DNA of 64,000 bases, taken from Nephrocerus scutellatus (taxonomy: Eukaryota; Arthropoda; Insecta; Diptera; Pipunculidae). Positions 20,464 through 30,574 of the stretch are shown piece after piece. The stretch's first letter is position 1; each line of letters starts with the position of its first letter. The notes under the pieces were generated by a model. That model did not search any database and had not been told where the DNA came from. It saw nothing but the letters and a program-made list of their open reading frames with translations. The position numbers and the translations under genes are program-made. The stretch spans positions 49,960,019 through 50,024,018 of the forward strand of contig OX352761.1 of assembly GCA_947095585.1 (NCBI GenBank), in the 5' to 3' direction.

Positions 20464-20758
20464 GTGGAATTAAGTTTCAAAACTGGTGAAGTTATCCTCG
20501 TATATGGAGAAATGGATGAAGATGGGTTTTACATGGGCGAGTTAGACGGAGTAAGAGGACTTGTCCCATCGAATTTTTTGGCTGAAGCTTCTGAACAATA
20601 CAATAACCAGTTGGTCTCCGGCGGTCCAAATGGAAATCAACGTAATTTAAATAATCGTGGCAGAGGCCAAGGTCCCGGCGCCAGAGGTCCTCCTCCCCCA
20701 CCCAGAGATAATATGACAGCTGGAGCAGCTGTGAAGCGTGGCCCACAACGCGTAAAAG
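20464..20758 (+). CDS. Rbp: RIM-binding protein exon (SH3 domain)
   Basis: This is the only recognisable host coding exon. A pyrimidine-rich tract and CTGCAG acceptor precede it, and AAAG|GTATGT follows at 20759. The 295 bases start in phase 0 and end in phase 1. The peptide has VELSFKTGEVI, DEDGFYMGELDGVRGLVPSN and FLAEASEQYNNQ, followed by a Gly/Arg/Pro-rich stretch with PPPPPR. This is the second part of an SH3 domain (n-Src loop, GLVPSN strand) of RIM-BP, a presynaptic scaffold tying calcium channels to RIM at active zones. The ALYDY half must lie in an upstream exon that I do not find here. It is probably one of the two C-terminal SH3 domains. Gene identity is from family memory. Confidence 0.85.
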
Positions 20759-22570
20759 GTATGTGATATGTTTTTTAAAAATAAATATATGTTTTTAATA
20801 ATATTGCACATAACATTGTGTGATGTAAAAGTTCCACTTTTTGATAAAGAATATTAAAATGCAATTAGAGTGTTAATCTAACAAATTACAATTCATGACA
20901 CACCTGTTAAAATTGTGTAGGAATGGTTTCCAAATTAATAACCACATTAATAATATACTGTTAAATATATCATTAAGTTATTGTTGTTGTTGTTCTTGTT
21001 GTTGCTCTTGTTGTTTCTTTTTTCTGCTTTAGAATCGTATGGCGTTCAAAGTAACATAACAAATAAAAATGTTTGTTTTTCTTTATATATATAAGCATGC
21101 AGGTACATCATGCCTAAAAATGTATCTATACACACAAAATCAACGAGGAAGAGAGTGAGAATGATGCGAAAAACGCTAATATTCTAGTTTGTAAAAAGTT
21201 GAGGTGTCCCTGTGTGTTCTGTAGCGCAGTGGGTAGAGCGGTTGATTGGAGTGTAGAGATAGAAGGAAGTCTCAGTTATGAATGTCGCTTAGTCTTTTTT
21301 GTGTTTTTTTTTATAATATTCCTAATAGGTACCTCTACAGGTCTCGGGTATTTCAGTCTTTATATGTTTCAAAAAACCAATGAGAATGATAAGAACAACG
21401 CTTATACTTAAGTTTTCAAACAGTTACCGATTTCTTCGTATTCCGTAGCACAGTTATTAGAGCGCTTGACTAGATATAAGAGTATAGAGTTCTCTAAATC
21501 TTTTCAGTTTTATTTAATCCTTTTAAGTCAACAACAATTTTATCAAAACTTGAACTTTAACACGGGAGTAGTACTGAAAATCGTTACTACCAAAAACTTT
21601 CCACTACTGGTAATATATTCTGCGATGCGACGGACTACAAACATTAGCACAAATATATTTAGTTGCAATTCAGTCTAAAAACTGACTTATCTTAAAAGCC
21701 TTATAGTATGCAACGATAAATGTAGGTCTTTCAACCATAAGCGATTTCTGAAATAGACTGAAAAAACCACATTTAACTTTGCAAACTTTTAGGCTTAAAA
21801 AAATCATTGCAAGCCGAGAGCTAACCAATTGCTGAAAAAATGTTCTTGTCCTCTGAATATAAGCTTCGCCTTTCGGGTTCGCAATTATAGATTTGCTTTG
21901 GTTATCATCACTTTTCCGTTTATTTTCCGTTCGCGATTGCCCATGACAGGCCGCTTTCAGTGAGGACTTAAAGCCACAGCAGTTTTTTGATTTTTTTTCA
22001 ATTTAGTATGTATGGGAGTTGAGTGGTATGTGAGGTATTGAGCGCAGTGTAAAGTTATATGTATTATATGCTGATGAGATCAGATAGAAAATAACCCCAA
22101 ATAGAATATCTTAAGGTAATCCTTTATGTATGGCTTTGTGTGTATGGTTGATTTTTGATCCTTTTTATTGTGAATCATCGTTAACGTTTTATAAAAAATA
22201 ATCAACAAAATTTTGCTTGTTTTTCTTTGTATATGCATGCAGCCTAAAAAAATATATGAGCCGTTATTTTTACAAGCGGTATAAGTCCGTTTTTTCATAC
22301 AGCGAGATACGAGTATTTAAAGGTTTGCGTTTGAATTAATTTAAAAATATTGGCAAACGTTAATTAATGCAGGTGACTTATACCACTTTCAATAATAAAC
22401 ATATTCCAAGAAATAAAAGCAAGAGGAAACTTAAGTCCATATTATTATAGATATTGACTTTATTTAAATGGATTTTTTAATGTAAAAAAAATAATTAAAA
22501 TGAATGTAAATATACACGAATAATCAAGTTTATTAAGAACTAATTTCAGTTTATTAAAAAGAATATAAAC
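20759..22570 (+). other. Rbp intron start, AT-rich, with small repeats
   Basis: Follows the exon donor. Contains a TTG microsatellite (20980-21020), two tRNA-like repeat units (21195-21500) and a short block at about 21665-21705 that recurs at about 30175-30215 (AATTCAGTCTAAA, CTTATCTTAAAAGCC). No further exon of the host gene is recognised. Confidence 0.55.
21195..21500 (+). repeat. Possible tRNA-derived SINE pair
   Basis: Two related units about 230 bp apart. Each has an A-box-like promoter: TAGCGCAGTGGGTAGAGCG at 21222 and TAGCACAGTTATTAGAGCG at 21447. Similar text precedes each (GAGAATGATGCGAAAAACGC and GAGAATGATAAGAACAACGC). A convincing B box is not evident, so these are either diverged SINE heads or tRNA pseudogenes. 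Confidence 0.4.
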
Positions 22571-22578
22571 AAATGTTC

Positions 22579-23470
22579 TTATGTTCTATATCCCCTTGTG
22601 GGTCTTAGAGCATCTACTACGCCTACGCGCCATCGCGTGCCGTTCCTGGCAATGAGCTTCAGCTCTCTCCAACTCTTCCCCAATTGCCGTGACATCTCCT
22701 CAACTGTTCTGCGCCATGTATTTCTCGGACGACCCGTTCTTCTACCATCCTGAGCGTAGTTTGATATGGAACTGTTGCCTTTTCGAAGTGTATGACCAAT
22801 CCACTGCCACTTCCTTCGTTGGATGGTTGTGCTTATTGGTTCCTGACCCGTTCTCTGGTAAAGATGTTCGTTAGAGATAAAGTTAGGCCAGAAAACCCTT
22901 AAGATGTTCCGTAGAATGTTTACGAACGTTTGTAATCTTAGTATCGGTCCAAGTGCTGCACCCATACAACAGCACAGATTCAACATTTGAACGGAACAGT
23001 CGCTGCTTGGTGTTTAAGCTGATCGCATTGCTTCGCCATATCACGGACATCATTCTAAACACTGATTTGGCTTTGCCGATTCGGTTGACAATGTCCTGTT
23101 CGGTTCCACCTTCTGTCGAGACAATACTCCCAAGATATTTGAAACTCTCTACTCTCTCTACCGGCTGTCCAGCAATGTTAACTTGAGTTACTGAGTTAGT
23201 GCCGAGGTTGATGATTTTGGTTTTGGCAGTATTAATCTTCAAACCCGCAACATTTGCCTCCCTTTCCACATTTGTTGTCAGTTGGTGCAGCTCCATAATC
23301 CTGTGTGAGAGTAAACAAACGTCCTCAGCTTAGTCCAGATGCAAGAGTCCAACGAATTCCTCCGTTTCCAGTAGATAAAGCTGCGCGGAGTACATCGCTA
23401 ATCACCAACAAAAAAAGTATTGGCGATAGAATGCAACTTAGGATCTCGAATTCCTCTGACAGCTTTCTCT
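22579..23470 (-). pseudogene. LINE family A, C-terminal RT piece
   Basis: Minus-strand match to 2-880: VISDVLRAAL-type start near 23400, MELHQLTTNVEREANVAGLK, VERVESFKYLGSIVSTEGG, then RRKWQWIGHTLRKG and the same RPTRGYRT end. A shift near 22925-22985 breaks it, the YADD box is altered (AEDV in place of ADDV), and short deletions occur compared with the first copy. Its N-terminal counterpart is at 26226-26899, with the RTE-like LINE between. Confidence 0.75.
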
Positions 23471-23515
23471 ATGAGCACATGACATTTATAGCCATCATCA
23501 TCATCATATTTGGCT

Positions 23516-24392
23516 CTACAACCGGGGTCCGGTCCTGGCCTCCCGCAAAAAGTCTCTCCACCGGTCCCGATTTCGTGCCGATGTTTTCCAGTTTGGCATC
23601 CCTAAACTCTGGGCGTCCTGGTCTACGCCATCCTTCCAGCGTAGGCTTGGCCGGCCTCGCTGTCGTGTTCCATAAATCCTTCCGCAAAGGACTTTCCGAG
23701 CAGGATCCTCTTCGCTCATGCGAGCTAGGTATCCTGCCCACCGAAGCCTACAGAGCTTAATTTTCTTCACGATGTCGACATCGCGGTAACGCTCGTAGAT
23801 CTCATCATTATAGAGTCTCCGGAATCGTCCTTCCTCACATACGGGGCCAACAATTCTCCGTAAGACTTTTCTCTCGAACGCGGCTAAGAGGTCAGAATGC
23901 TTTTAGCTAAGCACCCAAGTCTCGGATCCATATGTAAGTACTGGTGTGACCATTGTCTTATATATCAGCAGCTTGGGTGTTATGGTTAAGTTCCTGGATT
24001 TAAAGAGTCTTGACAGGCTATAGTAGGCTTTATTGGCTTTAAGCAACCGTGCGCGTATTTCTGGTTCCATGCTGTTATCGGCTGCTATAGTTGACCCGAG
24101 AGAGTTAAAGGATTGAGGGAATTGAGGGACCAATGTTGGCTCTTCTACTCGCAGACGTGGCCACCATGTACTTTGTTTTGCTCTCGTTTATGTCCAGCCA
24201 CAGATTGCTCTGCTCTGTCTCTATCCCCTGCTCTATCTGGATGAAAGCTTCCTGTACAGCTCTTTGGTTTCTACCAACGATGTCAATATCGTCTGCGTAA
24301 GCTAGTATCTGAATGGACTTATAGAGAATTGTTCCTCTCACCGTTACGTCAGAGTCTCGGATCACTTTCTCCAACGCCAGGTTGAAGAGCAC
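23516..24392 (-). pseudogene. RTE-like RT palm end, thumb and C-terminal domain
   Basis: Three minus-strand frames. 24392-24105 has LFNLALEKVIRDSDV and QILAYADDIDIVGR (catalytic ADD). 24133-23903 has NSLGSTIAADNSMEPEIRAR and YGSETWVL. 23770-23516 has KKIKLCRLRWAGYLARMSEE and GRPSLRWKDGVDQDA. The order and wording match RTE-clade polymerases. Stops and shifts separate the pieces, so no functional enzyme remains. Confidence 0.75.
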
Positions 24393-24410
24393 GCAGGCCA
24401 GTCCATCCCC

Positions 24411-25102
24411 TTATCGGAGGCCGTTATAGATGTTGAATGGGCTTGATAGTGATCCGGATATTTTTACTTGGCTTAATACATTGGTCATGGTCAACCTACA
24501 TAGTCGTGTCAGTTTATTTGGGATGCCGAATTCTCTCATGGCTTCATAAAGTTCTACTCTGGCTATGCTATCATAGGTGGCTTTAAAGTCTATAAAAAGA
24601 TGGTGTAGTGAGTTTTGAAACTCTAGACATTTTTCCATCTTACATCTTACTTTAGGGTGTAAATCTGATCAGTTGTTGATTTGCCTGGGATGAAGCCACA
24701 CTGGTATGTACCAATGATGACTTTAGCGTATGGGGCTATCCTGTCTTGAAGGATAGAGGAGAAAATCTTATACGCGGTACCCAACAACGTTATACCACGA
24801 TAATTGCTGCATTTTGTGATATCTCCCTTTTTATGTATGGGGCACAGGATGCCTCTTCGCCAGTCTTCTGGCATAACTTCTTCTTCCCATACTTGCACTA
24901 TTATTTCATGAATTGCTTGGTGTAATGTGGGGCCTCCTATTTTTATCAGTTCCGCTGGGATCCCATCAGATACCGGGGCCTTATTATTTTTGAGCCGATT
25001 TATCGCTCTGCTAACTTCGACTATGCTTGGTGGCGGCAGCATAGTATGATCTTCGGTCTTTGGTGGAGCCTCCAATTCCTCAGTTAGCTGGCCGTTTAGC
25101 AA
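24411..25102 (-). pseudogene. RTE-like RT fingers and palm
   Basis: 25102-24647 holds SRAINRLKNNKAPVSDGIPA, GILCPIHKKGDITKCSNYRG and YQCGFIPGKSTTDQI. 24638-24411 holds HLFIDFKATYDSIARVELYE and MREFGIPNKLTRLC. The first catalytic Asp block (FIDFKATYDSI) is present. A stop at the joint with the next frame (GLR then stop) falls where family members read GLRQGD. Confidence 0.75.
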
Positions 25103-25114
25103 CTCATGAAAGTG

Positions 25115-26206
25115 CTATTCCCATCGCTCTAAGATGCCTTTAAGATCGGCGATCAGATTACCCTCTTTGTCCTTGCAGTATGTGCAACGCGGTGTATATT
25201 GCGTCATACCGCGGACTCTTTGGTAGAACTTCCGCGCCTGGTGCGGTCCTTGCTCTCTGTACTGTTCCAGTTCACGAACGAGATTCTTCTCCCAGGCTGC
25301 TTTCTTTCGCTGGTGAACTGTTTTTTCATATGTTCTGAGCTCTTTATATTCATCTTCGCGTGCCCGCGTTCTATGAGGTTGTTGCATTGCTCGGTACGCA
25401 ACATTCTTACGTTCAGTCGCTAGCTTACATTCGTCATCGAACCAGTCGTTTCGATCTCTACGACTACTGCCTAAGATGGAGTCAGCAGTACTCATGACAG
25501 TATTCTTAAGGCGTGTCCATTTCTCTTCTACGCCCGACATCTCAGCCCCAGGACTTACTCTCCCTGCAACTAGGGCGAGTCCTATCGCTTGACCGTAGTT
25601 GTTTCTGGTCTCTTCATTGCGAAGGGCAGCCGTGTTGACTCGAATCTGATTCGCGGATGCAGTCTTCCGTGATGATGCAATCCGCGCTCGGAGCACCATG
25701 CCAACAAGATAGTGGTCCGAGTCGACGTTGGCACCTCGGTACGTTCGTACCGTCATCAGGTTCGGGTTGTGGCGGCGGTCTATCAACACGTGGTCTATCT
25801 GGTTGCGAGTGGCTCCATCGGGAGATACCCAGGTGGCTTTGTGGATATTTTTACGCGCAAACCTTGTACTCGCAACGACCAAATTATTGCTTGCTGCCAT
25901 CTCTATGACTCGTTGTCCATTGTCATTAGTGTTCTCGTGTAAGCTATGGGTGTCAATGTACTGCCTGAATAATGGCTCCCTACCTTTTTTAGCATTCATA
26001 TCCCCCAGAATGATTTTTACATCATACTGAGGGCAGGCATGGAGTTCCCGTTCGACTGATTCAAAGAATTCTTCTTTTTCATCATCTGGGGAATCCTCTG
26101 TAGGTGCGTTAACGTTTATGAGGCTTATGTTTTTAAATTTGCCTCGCACGCGAAGGGTGCATAGTCGTTCAGTTACTGCATTAAAACGCATCAACGCACT
26201 GTTCAA
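25115..26206 (-). CDS. RTE-like LINE endonuclease
   Basis: 363-residue open frame. The first two-thirds is an APE-type endonuclease: SLINVNAPTEDSPDDEKEEF, IILGDMNAKKGRE (catalytic D-x-N), HKATWVSPDGATRNQIDHVL and DSDHYLVGMVL (S-D-H). The rest is the helical linker to RT (FDDECKLATERKNVAYRAM, REDEYKELRTYEKTVHQRK). The first about 30 residues come from the truncated 5' edge, so the catalytic N-terminal Glu block of the nuclease is lost. It is the best-preserved part of this copy. Confidence 0.8.
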   Translation of the reverse strand: MNSALMRFNAVTERLCTLRVRGKFKNISLINVNAPTEDSPDDEKEEFFESVERELHACPQYDVKIILGDMNAKKGREPLFRQYIDTHSLHENTNDNGQRVIEMAASNNLVVASTRFARKNIHKATWVSPDGATRNQIDHVLIDRRHNPNLMTVRTYRGANVDSDHYLVGMVLRARIASSRKTASANQIRVNTAALRNEETRNNYGQAIGLALVAGRVSPGAEMSGVEEKWTRLKNTVMSTADSILGSSRRDRNDWFDDECKLATERKNVAYRAMQQPHRTRAREDEYKELRTYEKTVHQRKKAAWEKNLVRELEQYREQGPHQARKFYQRVRGMTQYTPRCTYCKDKEGNLIADLKGILERWE

Positions 26207-26225
26207 TAATGATCCGCAGGGTGTT

Positions 26226-26899
26226 TATGTGGTCTACACAGGAGGATCATCCAAATGTTCCTTAATTCGCTCAAGTACTACTTTGGCTATTACCTTTGTA
26301 AATGCCTCTCCAGCTTTCGCACTCCATAAGACTACCTTTTTTAGGGAGCTTGACTTGACAATCATTCCCTTCTTCTACTCGTCGGGGAAACTTTCTGCCT
26401 CCCAAGCTCTCTTTACAAGAGGATATAAAAGCTCTGCTGATGTTGTTGGAGCGGCGCGCAGAAGCTCTGCGTGTATACCATCTAGTCCTACCGACATGTT
26501 GTTCTTTAGTGCGTTGATCGCGGTAGCGATCTCATCTTTACTGGGAGTTGAGGTGCGAATTCGGGAAATTTCTACTTCCGGAAGCTCCGTTTGATTTGGG
26601 TGCATATCGTTAGCGAATACACGGTTAAGGACCGTGGAGAAATGCTCCTTCCATCGCTTGAGCTGATCCTCATCTGAAACGAGAACGGCACCATCTAGGC
26701 CTTTTACCGGATTTTGACTAGAGCGGTGACCACCTGTCAGCTATTTGGTGATTCTGTAAACGGTTCTGCTATCGCACCTGCTTGCTGCTTTCTTTGCTTC
26801 GGAGGCCAGGTTGTTAATATAATTACGTTTGCCACGTCTTACACTACGCTGCACTTCTTTCATTCGCTGCTGCTGGGGTATCTACAATACGAGCTTTAA
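26226..26899 (-). pseudogene. LINE family A, N-terminal RT piece
   Basis: Minus strand: ARIVDTPAAANERS, KRNYINNLASEAKKAA, RWKEHFSTVLNRVFANDMHP, and a 76-residue open piece at 26605-26375 with AINALKNNMSVGLDGIHAEL. Stops interrupt it, and it is cut at 26225 by the RTE-like LINE. Confidence 0.65.
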
Positions 26900-27033
26900 C
26901 TAGCTTACGTTTAATTTAATTTATTTATTTGCTTAATGCATGCTTAACCTAACCTACCACTTAACCTATTGCTTAACCTATTTTTTTGTTTTTTGTTTTT
27001 TTTCCAACGAGGGCCCGAGGGCCCACTGGACTT

Positions 27034-27372
27034 TTATATATTTTTTTCTTTAAAACTACTTAATAATAATACTTGACTTAAAGGGGAGGAATAAAGGGAA
27101 TTTCGAAGGGAGGATATACTTGAGTGGAAATCAAAGGTGTGCTGTGCCTTGTTAGCCATTCGCAGCATTCTGGACATTGGTTCAAAATAGCCGTAGTTGG
27201 TGCGGTGGTGAGAGAGACAAAAGAGCGGAACAGATCTAAGGCTACGTGGGTTAGTGTGAAGGGAGATCATTTCTAATAGTGCGGGAGAATCGATTGTTAC
27301 AGATAATAGTTGGTGTATGAAGAGTATGTCAGCAACTTCGCGACGTTTTACAAGGGTTTGCAAGTTGATCAA
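27034..27372 (-). pseudogene. Jockey/CR1-group LINE C-terminal region
   Basis: 112-residue frame with NLQTLVKRREVADILFIHQL, VPLFCLSHHRTNYGYFEPMS and FDFHSSISSLRNSL. This is the conserved tail after the RT thumb in Jockey/CR1 LINEs. The RT active site (IYADD near 27475) sits just upstream in another frame. Confidence 0.7.
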
Positions 27373-27823
27373 TTTTGAGGGGTGGGAGAAGTCGTTCGCG
27401 GGAGAACGTAATGGAGAAGTAATAGAGAATCGTTGGGGGTAGATATTACCTTGATTATTTTCATATCATCCGCATAAATGGACGTATCTGAGTCTTAAAT
27501 GATGTGACCAACATCTTTTATTGTTAGGACAAAGATCAATGGACCGAGATGACTGCCTTGTGGGACACCTGAAGTGGCGTTAATGGGGTCTGAGATTGAG
27601 AATCTGAAGAGAACCCTGTACTGGCGCTTCTCGAGGTACGATTTCAGCCATGAAATGAAAAAGGGTGGAGGGCTTTAAGTTTAAGGTAAATGGTTTGGTG
27701 GCATATTTTATCAAAAGCCTTGCTGAAGTCGGTAGTGATGACATCCACTTTCTTACTATCCTCTAAGGCTTGAAGAGTTTTAGAGACAAATTCGGTGAGG
27801 TTAGTCGTAGTGGACCTGCCCTT

Positions 27824-28150
27824 TCAGAAACCGTGCTGTTGAGGAGAAAATATCGATTTGCAGTGAAAGTATAGGGAGTCGTAGACAATGCTTTCGAAGA
27901 GTTTGGGGATTGAAGAGAGTTTAGCTATGGGTCGGTAGTTTGATACCTCGCTTTTACTACCTTTTTTATGAATAGGGAAAATAAAGGAGTCCTTCCATAA
28001 TTTTGGGAAAATGGCTTGGGAGAGTGAGAGTCGAAATAATGTCGTAAGGGACTGACTTATAGCGTTTACACATTTTTTTAAGAATATGGCGGGCAGACCA
28101 TCGGGACCGGGGGAAAAGTCATCCTTGAGACGAATAATATTTTCGCGCAC
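27824..28150 (-). pseudogene. Jockey/CR1-group LINE RT fingers
   Basis: 108 residues: LKDDFSPGPDGLPAIFLKKC, LWKDSFIFPIHKKGSKSEVS, NYRPIAKLSSIPKLFESIVY, ending at SPQQHGF. A stop then interrupts what should be FRKGRSTTTNL. Beyond it, DVITTDFSKAFDK (27745) and SGVPQGSHLGPLIF (27560) are visible in shifted frames. Confidence 0.8.
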
Positions 28151-28187
28151 TATATCAGTCCTTATGTCGACTGAGACAAGAGAGGTT

Positions 28188-28793
28188 TCAGGGCCATTGG
28201 TTGGCTATTACTTTAGGGTCTGCAGATGAAGTGTTGTTTAGTTTTAGAGTGGACGGGAAGCCATCGGACTTTCTTTTGACGTTAATAAATTGGTAGAAAC
28301 GTCTAGGATCAGTGATAAGGCTATGTTGCATTCTGTAGATGTATTCTATATAGAGAGATTCGCAGAGGGTGGAAAAGCGGACGTAAACTTGTTGGTAGAA
28401 AGAAAAGTATGAGTCTGATCTGGATAACAGGTAAGTTTTCCATAATTTGTTTCTGGCATTGCGAAGAGTACGTAGTTCTTTATTATACCAAGGAGGGGGG
28501 GACGAGCAGTTTTTACGTGGCACATAAGGGACAGATTGGAGAAGACAGTCAAAAATTGCTGTGTAGAAGAATTCGAGAGCGATGTCAATGGGAGTGTTGT
28601 TGTTTAGAAATAGGCTGAAGTTTAAGTTATTGACTAGGTTGTTAAGTTTAACGAAGTCAGCTTTGCGAAAGTTGAAAGACAGAGAACTCTCAAAAACTAG
28701 AGTAATGTTGTTCTTATCATACGAAAAGGTAAGAGCGAGAGGGGGGTGATAGTGATCAAGGGTGGAGAGAAGATGGGTACTCGCTGTAACCAC
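28188..28793 (-). pseudogene. Jockey/CR1-group LINE endonuclease-RT linker
   Basis: 201-residue frame covering the end of the endonuclease (LSTLDHYHPPLALTF) and the helical linker (RKADFVKLNNLVNNLNFSLF, PPWYNKELRTLRNARNKLWK, RMQHSLITDPRRFYQFINVK). This part usually separates nuclease and polymerase in CR1/Jockey ORF2. Confidence 0.75.
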
Positions 28794-28885
28794 GGAATTA
28801 TGAGCGTCAGAGGAGAAAATGAGATCTAGCTGCCTCCCAAGGTTGTTGGTGATCCCACTAATCTGCGTTGCGTTGAAAACACCTA

Positions 28886-29137
28886 GTTACCTAGACCAGA
28901 AACGCTAGACCGTTCGCACTTGCAATTTTAGCCTACATATATAAGGATTTATACACATAGTTTCCCGGGGACCACCACTTGGAGGTAGAGCAAGCACTAC
29001 ATCACGAACTTGATAGTTGCGCTACTGGCCCAAACCAAGTTTTGAGCAGTCAGTAGTTTCCCGATCAATCGCAATGCAGATCCCCCGTTAGGGTAACTAA
29101 AAATAAAAAAAATAATCTTTTAAACTTATTTCTCCTT
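28886..29137. other. Unassigned spacer
   Basis: Not recognised. Moderately GC-balanced, with no open frame or clear repeat partner in the window. It lies between the truncated LINE and the Tc1 terminus. Confidence 0.4.
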
Positions 29138-29139
29138 TA

Positions 29140-30055
29140 CAGTTAGTATTCATGTAAATACTACCACTCCGCTTCAACTGAATAGGAACAACATTTTTCA
29201 ATGGTATGGGATTCATTTTTCCATATATTGTACGTGAATTTAACATTTCTTGCTGCTAACTGTTTGTTTATGATGTTGCGAAAAGAAGTGAGAAAGAATA
29301 ATTAATTTTTCTCTGGCTCTCTTCCAAAGCATTCCCTATGGAAAAATTCATTTTTTTCCGTCAACTGAATAGGTACATGGTTATTATGTTCATTGTTTTT
29401 GTTTGTACTGCGAAGATTAAGCAATTAATAAAGTGTTTTAAGTAATTTTAATCGATAAATTGAAATTTGGAGTAACATGGGCAGAGCAAAATATCACTTA
29501 ACAATGTTGAAAAGGCTAAAATCGACTTACTTAAAGAACAAGGTTTAAGGACGAAGCTTTAATGTGATCTATTCGTACTTGAGGAACAAAGAGTCGTATG
29601 GAAAAAACATGAAGTAATAGAATGGGTAATAAAACGGCAACAACAGGGGCTGATAGAAGAGCAATATTACGTTCTGCTTCCAATTCCTGCGACTCAGCTG
29701 CGAAAATTAAGCAAAAAACTGGTGTTAGTGCTAGTGTTTCCACAGTTATAAGATTGATTAACAGTGCCACCACAAAACCATCAGCGGAAGTGTTTGCGGT
29801 TGGACTTTTCGAGGCACCATATGACTTGGAAAGAACAATGGCGTTACGTGGTTTTCTCAGATAAAAAAAGTTTAATTTTTATGGACCTGATGAATTTCAC
29901 CATTATTTTCATGACATGAGAAAAGACGAACGTTTTTTAGCCCGGCATAATAGTCGACAAGGTGGTGTTATGGTATGGGGAGCAGTTAGCTACTATGGAA
30001 CTAGCCTGGAGTGAAAATTTCACTGGATTACTTAAAGGCACTTTATAATTCCATG
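29140..30055 (+). mobile_element. Tc1-family DNA transposon, 3'-truncated
   Basis: Begins CAGTTAGTATTCATG directly after a TA (29138-29139), matching the TA target and CAGT start of Tc1 elements. CAACTGAATAGG recurs at about 29176 and 29362, suggesting the repeated motif of long Tc1-type inverted repeats. The transposase region starts at ATG 29477. The right end is lost and joins an LTR scrap at about 30056. Confidence 0.75.
29477..30030 (+). pseudogene. Tc1-type transposase, broken
   Basis: Blocks in order: MGRAKYHLTMLKR, LRNKESYGKNMK, an 80-residue open piece at 29622-29864 with DRRAILRSASNSCDSAAKIK (helix-turn-helix region), WKEQWRYVVFSD (catalytic Asp in FSD), FNFYGPDEFHHYFHDMRKDE and SRQGGVMVWGAVSYYG. 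At least two stops and two frame shifts are present. The C-terminal third with the last catalytic residue is missing. Confidence 0.75.
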
Positions 30056-30139
30056 CCGGACCAAATAATGATGCTGTCGTACTATTGGTGGATCGTATCA
30101 AGCCAATGCTATTGGTTGATTGATCCATCCAAAATATTA
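30056..30139 (+). mobile_element. Gypsy-type LTR scrap
   Basis: About 80 bp matching the LTR segment at 14560-14640 (GATGCTGTCG, ATTGGTGGATCG, CTATTGGTTG, TCCATCCAAAATATT). It is the third locus in the window with this LTR family, joined directly to the broken Tc1. Confidence 0.65.
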
Positions 30140-30267
30140 AGATAGTAAAGCGAGCTCCTCAGCTCGCCATATGGATAGTTGTAATTCAGTCTAAACACTG
30201 AACTATCTTAAAAGCCAAAAAGTAACCATTTAATTCACAAAATTCGTAACAAACTTTTTTGGGAATT

Positions 30268-30550
30268 TTTTAAATTCACTATATTAACTTCGCGTGACCG
30301 TGTGTTTGTTTTTTTGTCATGGAATATTGCGATCAAGTTTTAACCCACTTTCCAAAGTCCGATTTCAATGAAACTTTGCACACACGCATATCTTCGATGA
30401 CAACACTTTCTATTAATATTTGGAGACCCTCGAGCCTCGGTGCCGGGGGGCTCCCATACAAATATTTTACAAAATTTATCCAATTTTCTTCAAATTTTAT
30501 ATACATGTGCAACTCCGATGGACAACACTTTTTGTAAAAATTTTGGGGCT
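30268..30550 (+). mobile_element. Helentron/DINE-like repeat, 3'-truncated
   Basis: Starts TTAAATTCACTATATTAACTTCGCGTGACCGTG, then TTTTAACCCACTTTCCAAAG, TTTGCACACACGCATATC, GGGGGGCTCCCATACAAAT and ATCCAATTTTCTTCAAATTT. This is the shared body of the family. The right end with TAGAGAATTTA is absent. Confidence 0.75.
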
Positions 30551-30574
30551 GAAATACAGTATAGCATACAAGCA

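Larger units (their letters stand above)
23471..26225 (-). mobile_element. RTE-like LINE, 5'-truncated, decayed
   Basis: About 2.75 kb on the minus strand: endonuclease, linker, RT and C-terminal region in order, each in a separate frame. It ends on the left in a GAT/ATG trinucleotide tail (23498-23512), the kind of short repeat that closes RTE elements. It separates the two halves of LINE family A (26899-26226 and 23470-22579). Some of family A is missing between them, so deletion accompanied or followed insertion. Confidence 0.75.
26900..28885 (-). mobile_element. Jockey/CR1-group LINE, 5'-truncated, decayed
   Basis: About 2 kb minus strand. From right to left: the end of the endonuclease with NNLGRQLDLIFSSD (28835), the linker, RT, the C-terminal helper region, and a 3' UTR with a TTTATTTATTTG and TTAACCTAACC stretch (26910-26980). 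The 5' edge is at about 28885. Flanked on the left by LINE family A. Confidence 0.75.

Noticed and set aside
21210..21290. A functional tRNA gene at the A-box-like site
   Set aside because: No credible anticodon stem, B box or acceptor pairing can be drawn; kept only as a possible SINE head.
26935..26985. TTAACCTAACCTACC-type text resembling insect telomere repeats (CCTAA)n
   Set aside because: Only two near-units, irregular spacing, and it lies in the 3' UTR position of a minus-strand LINE.
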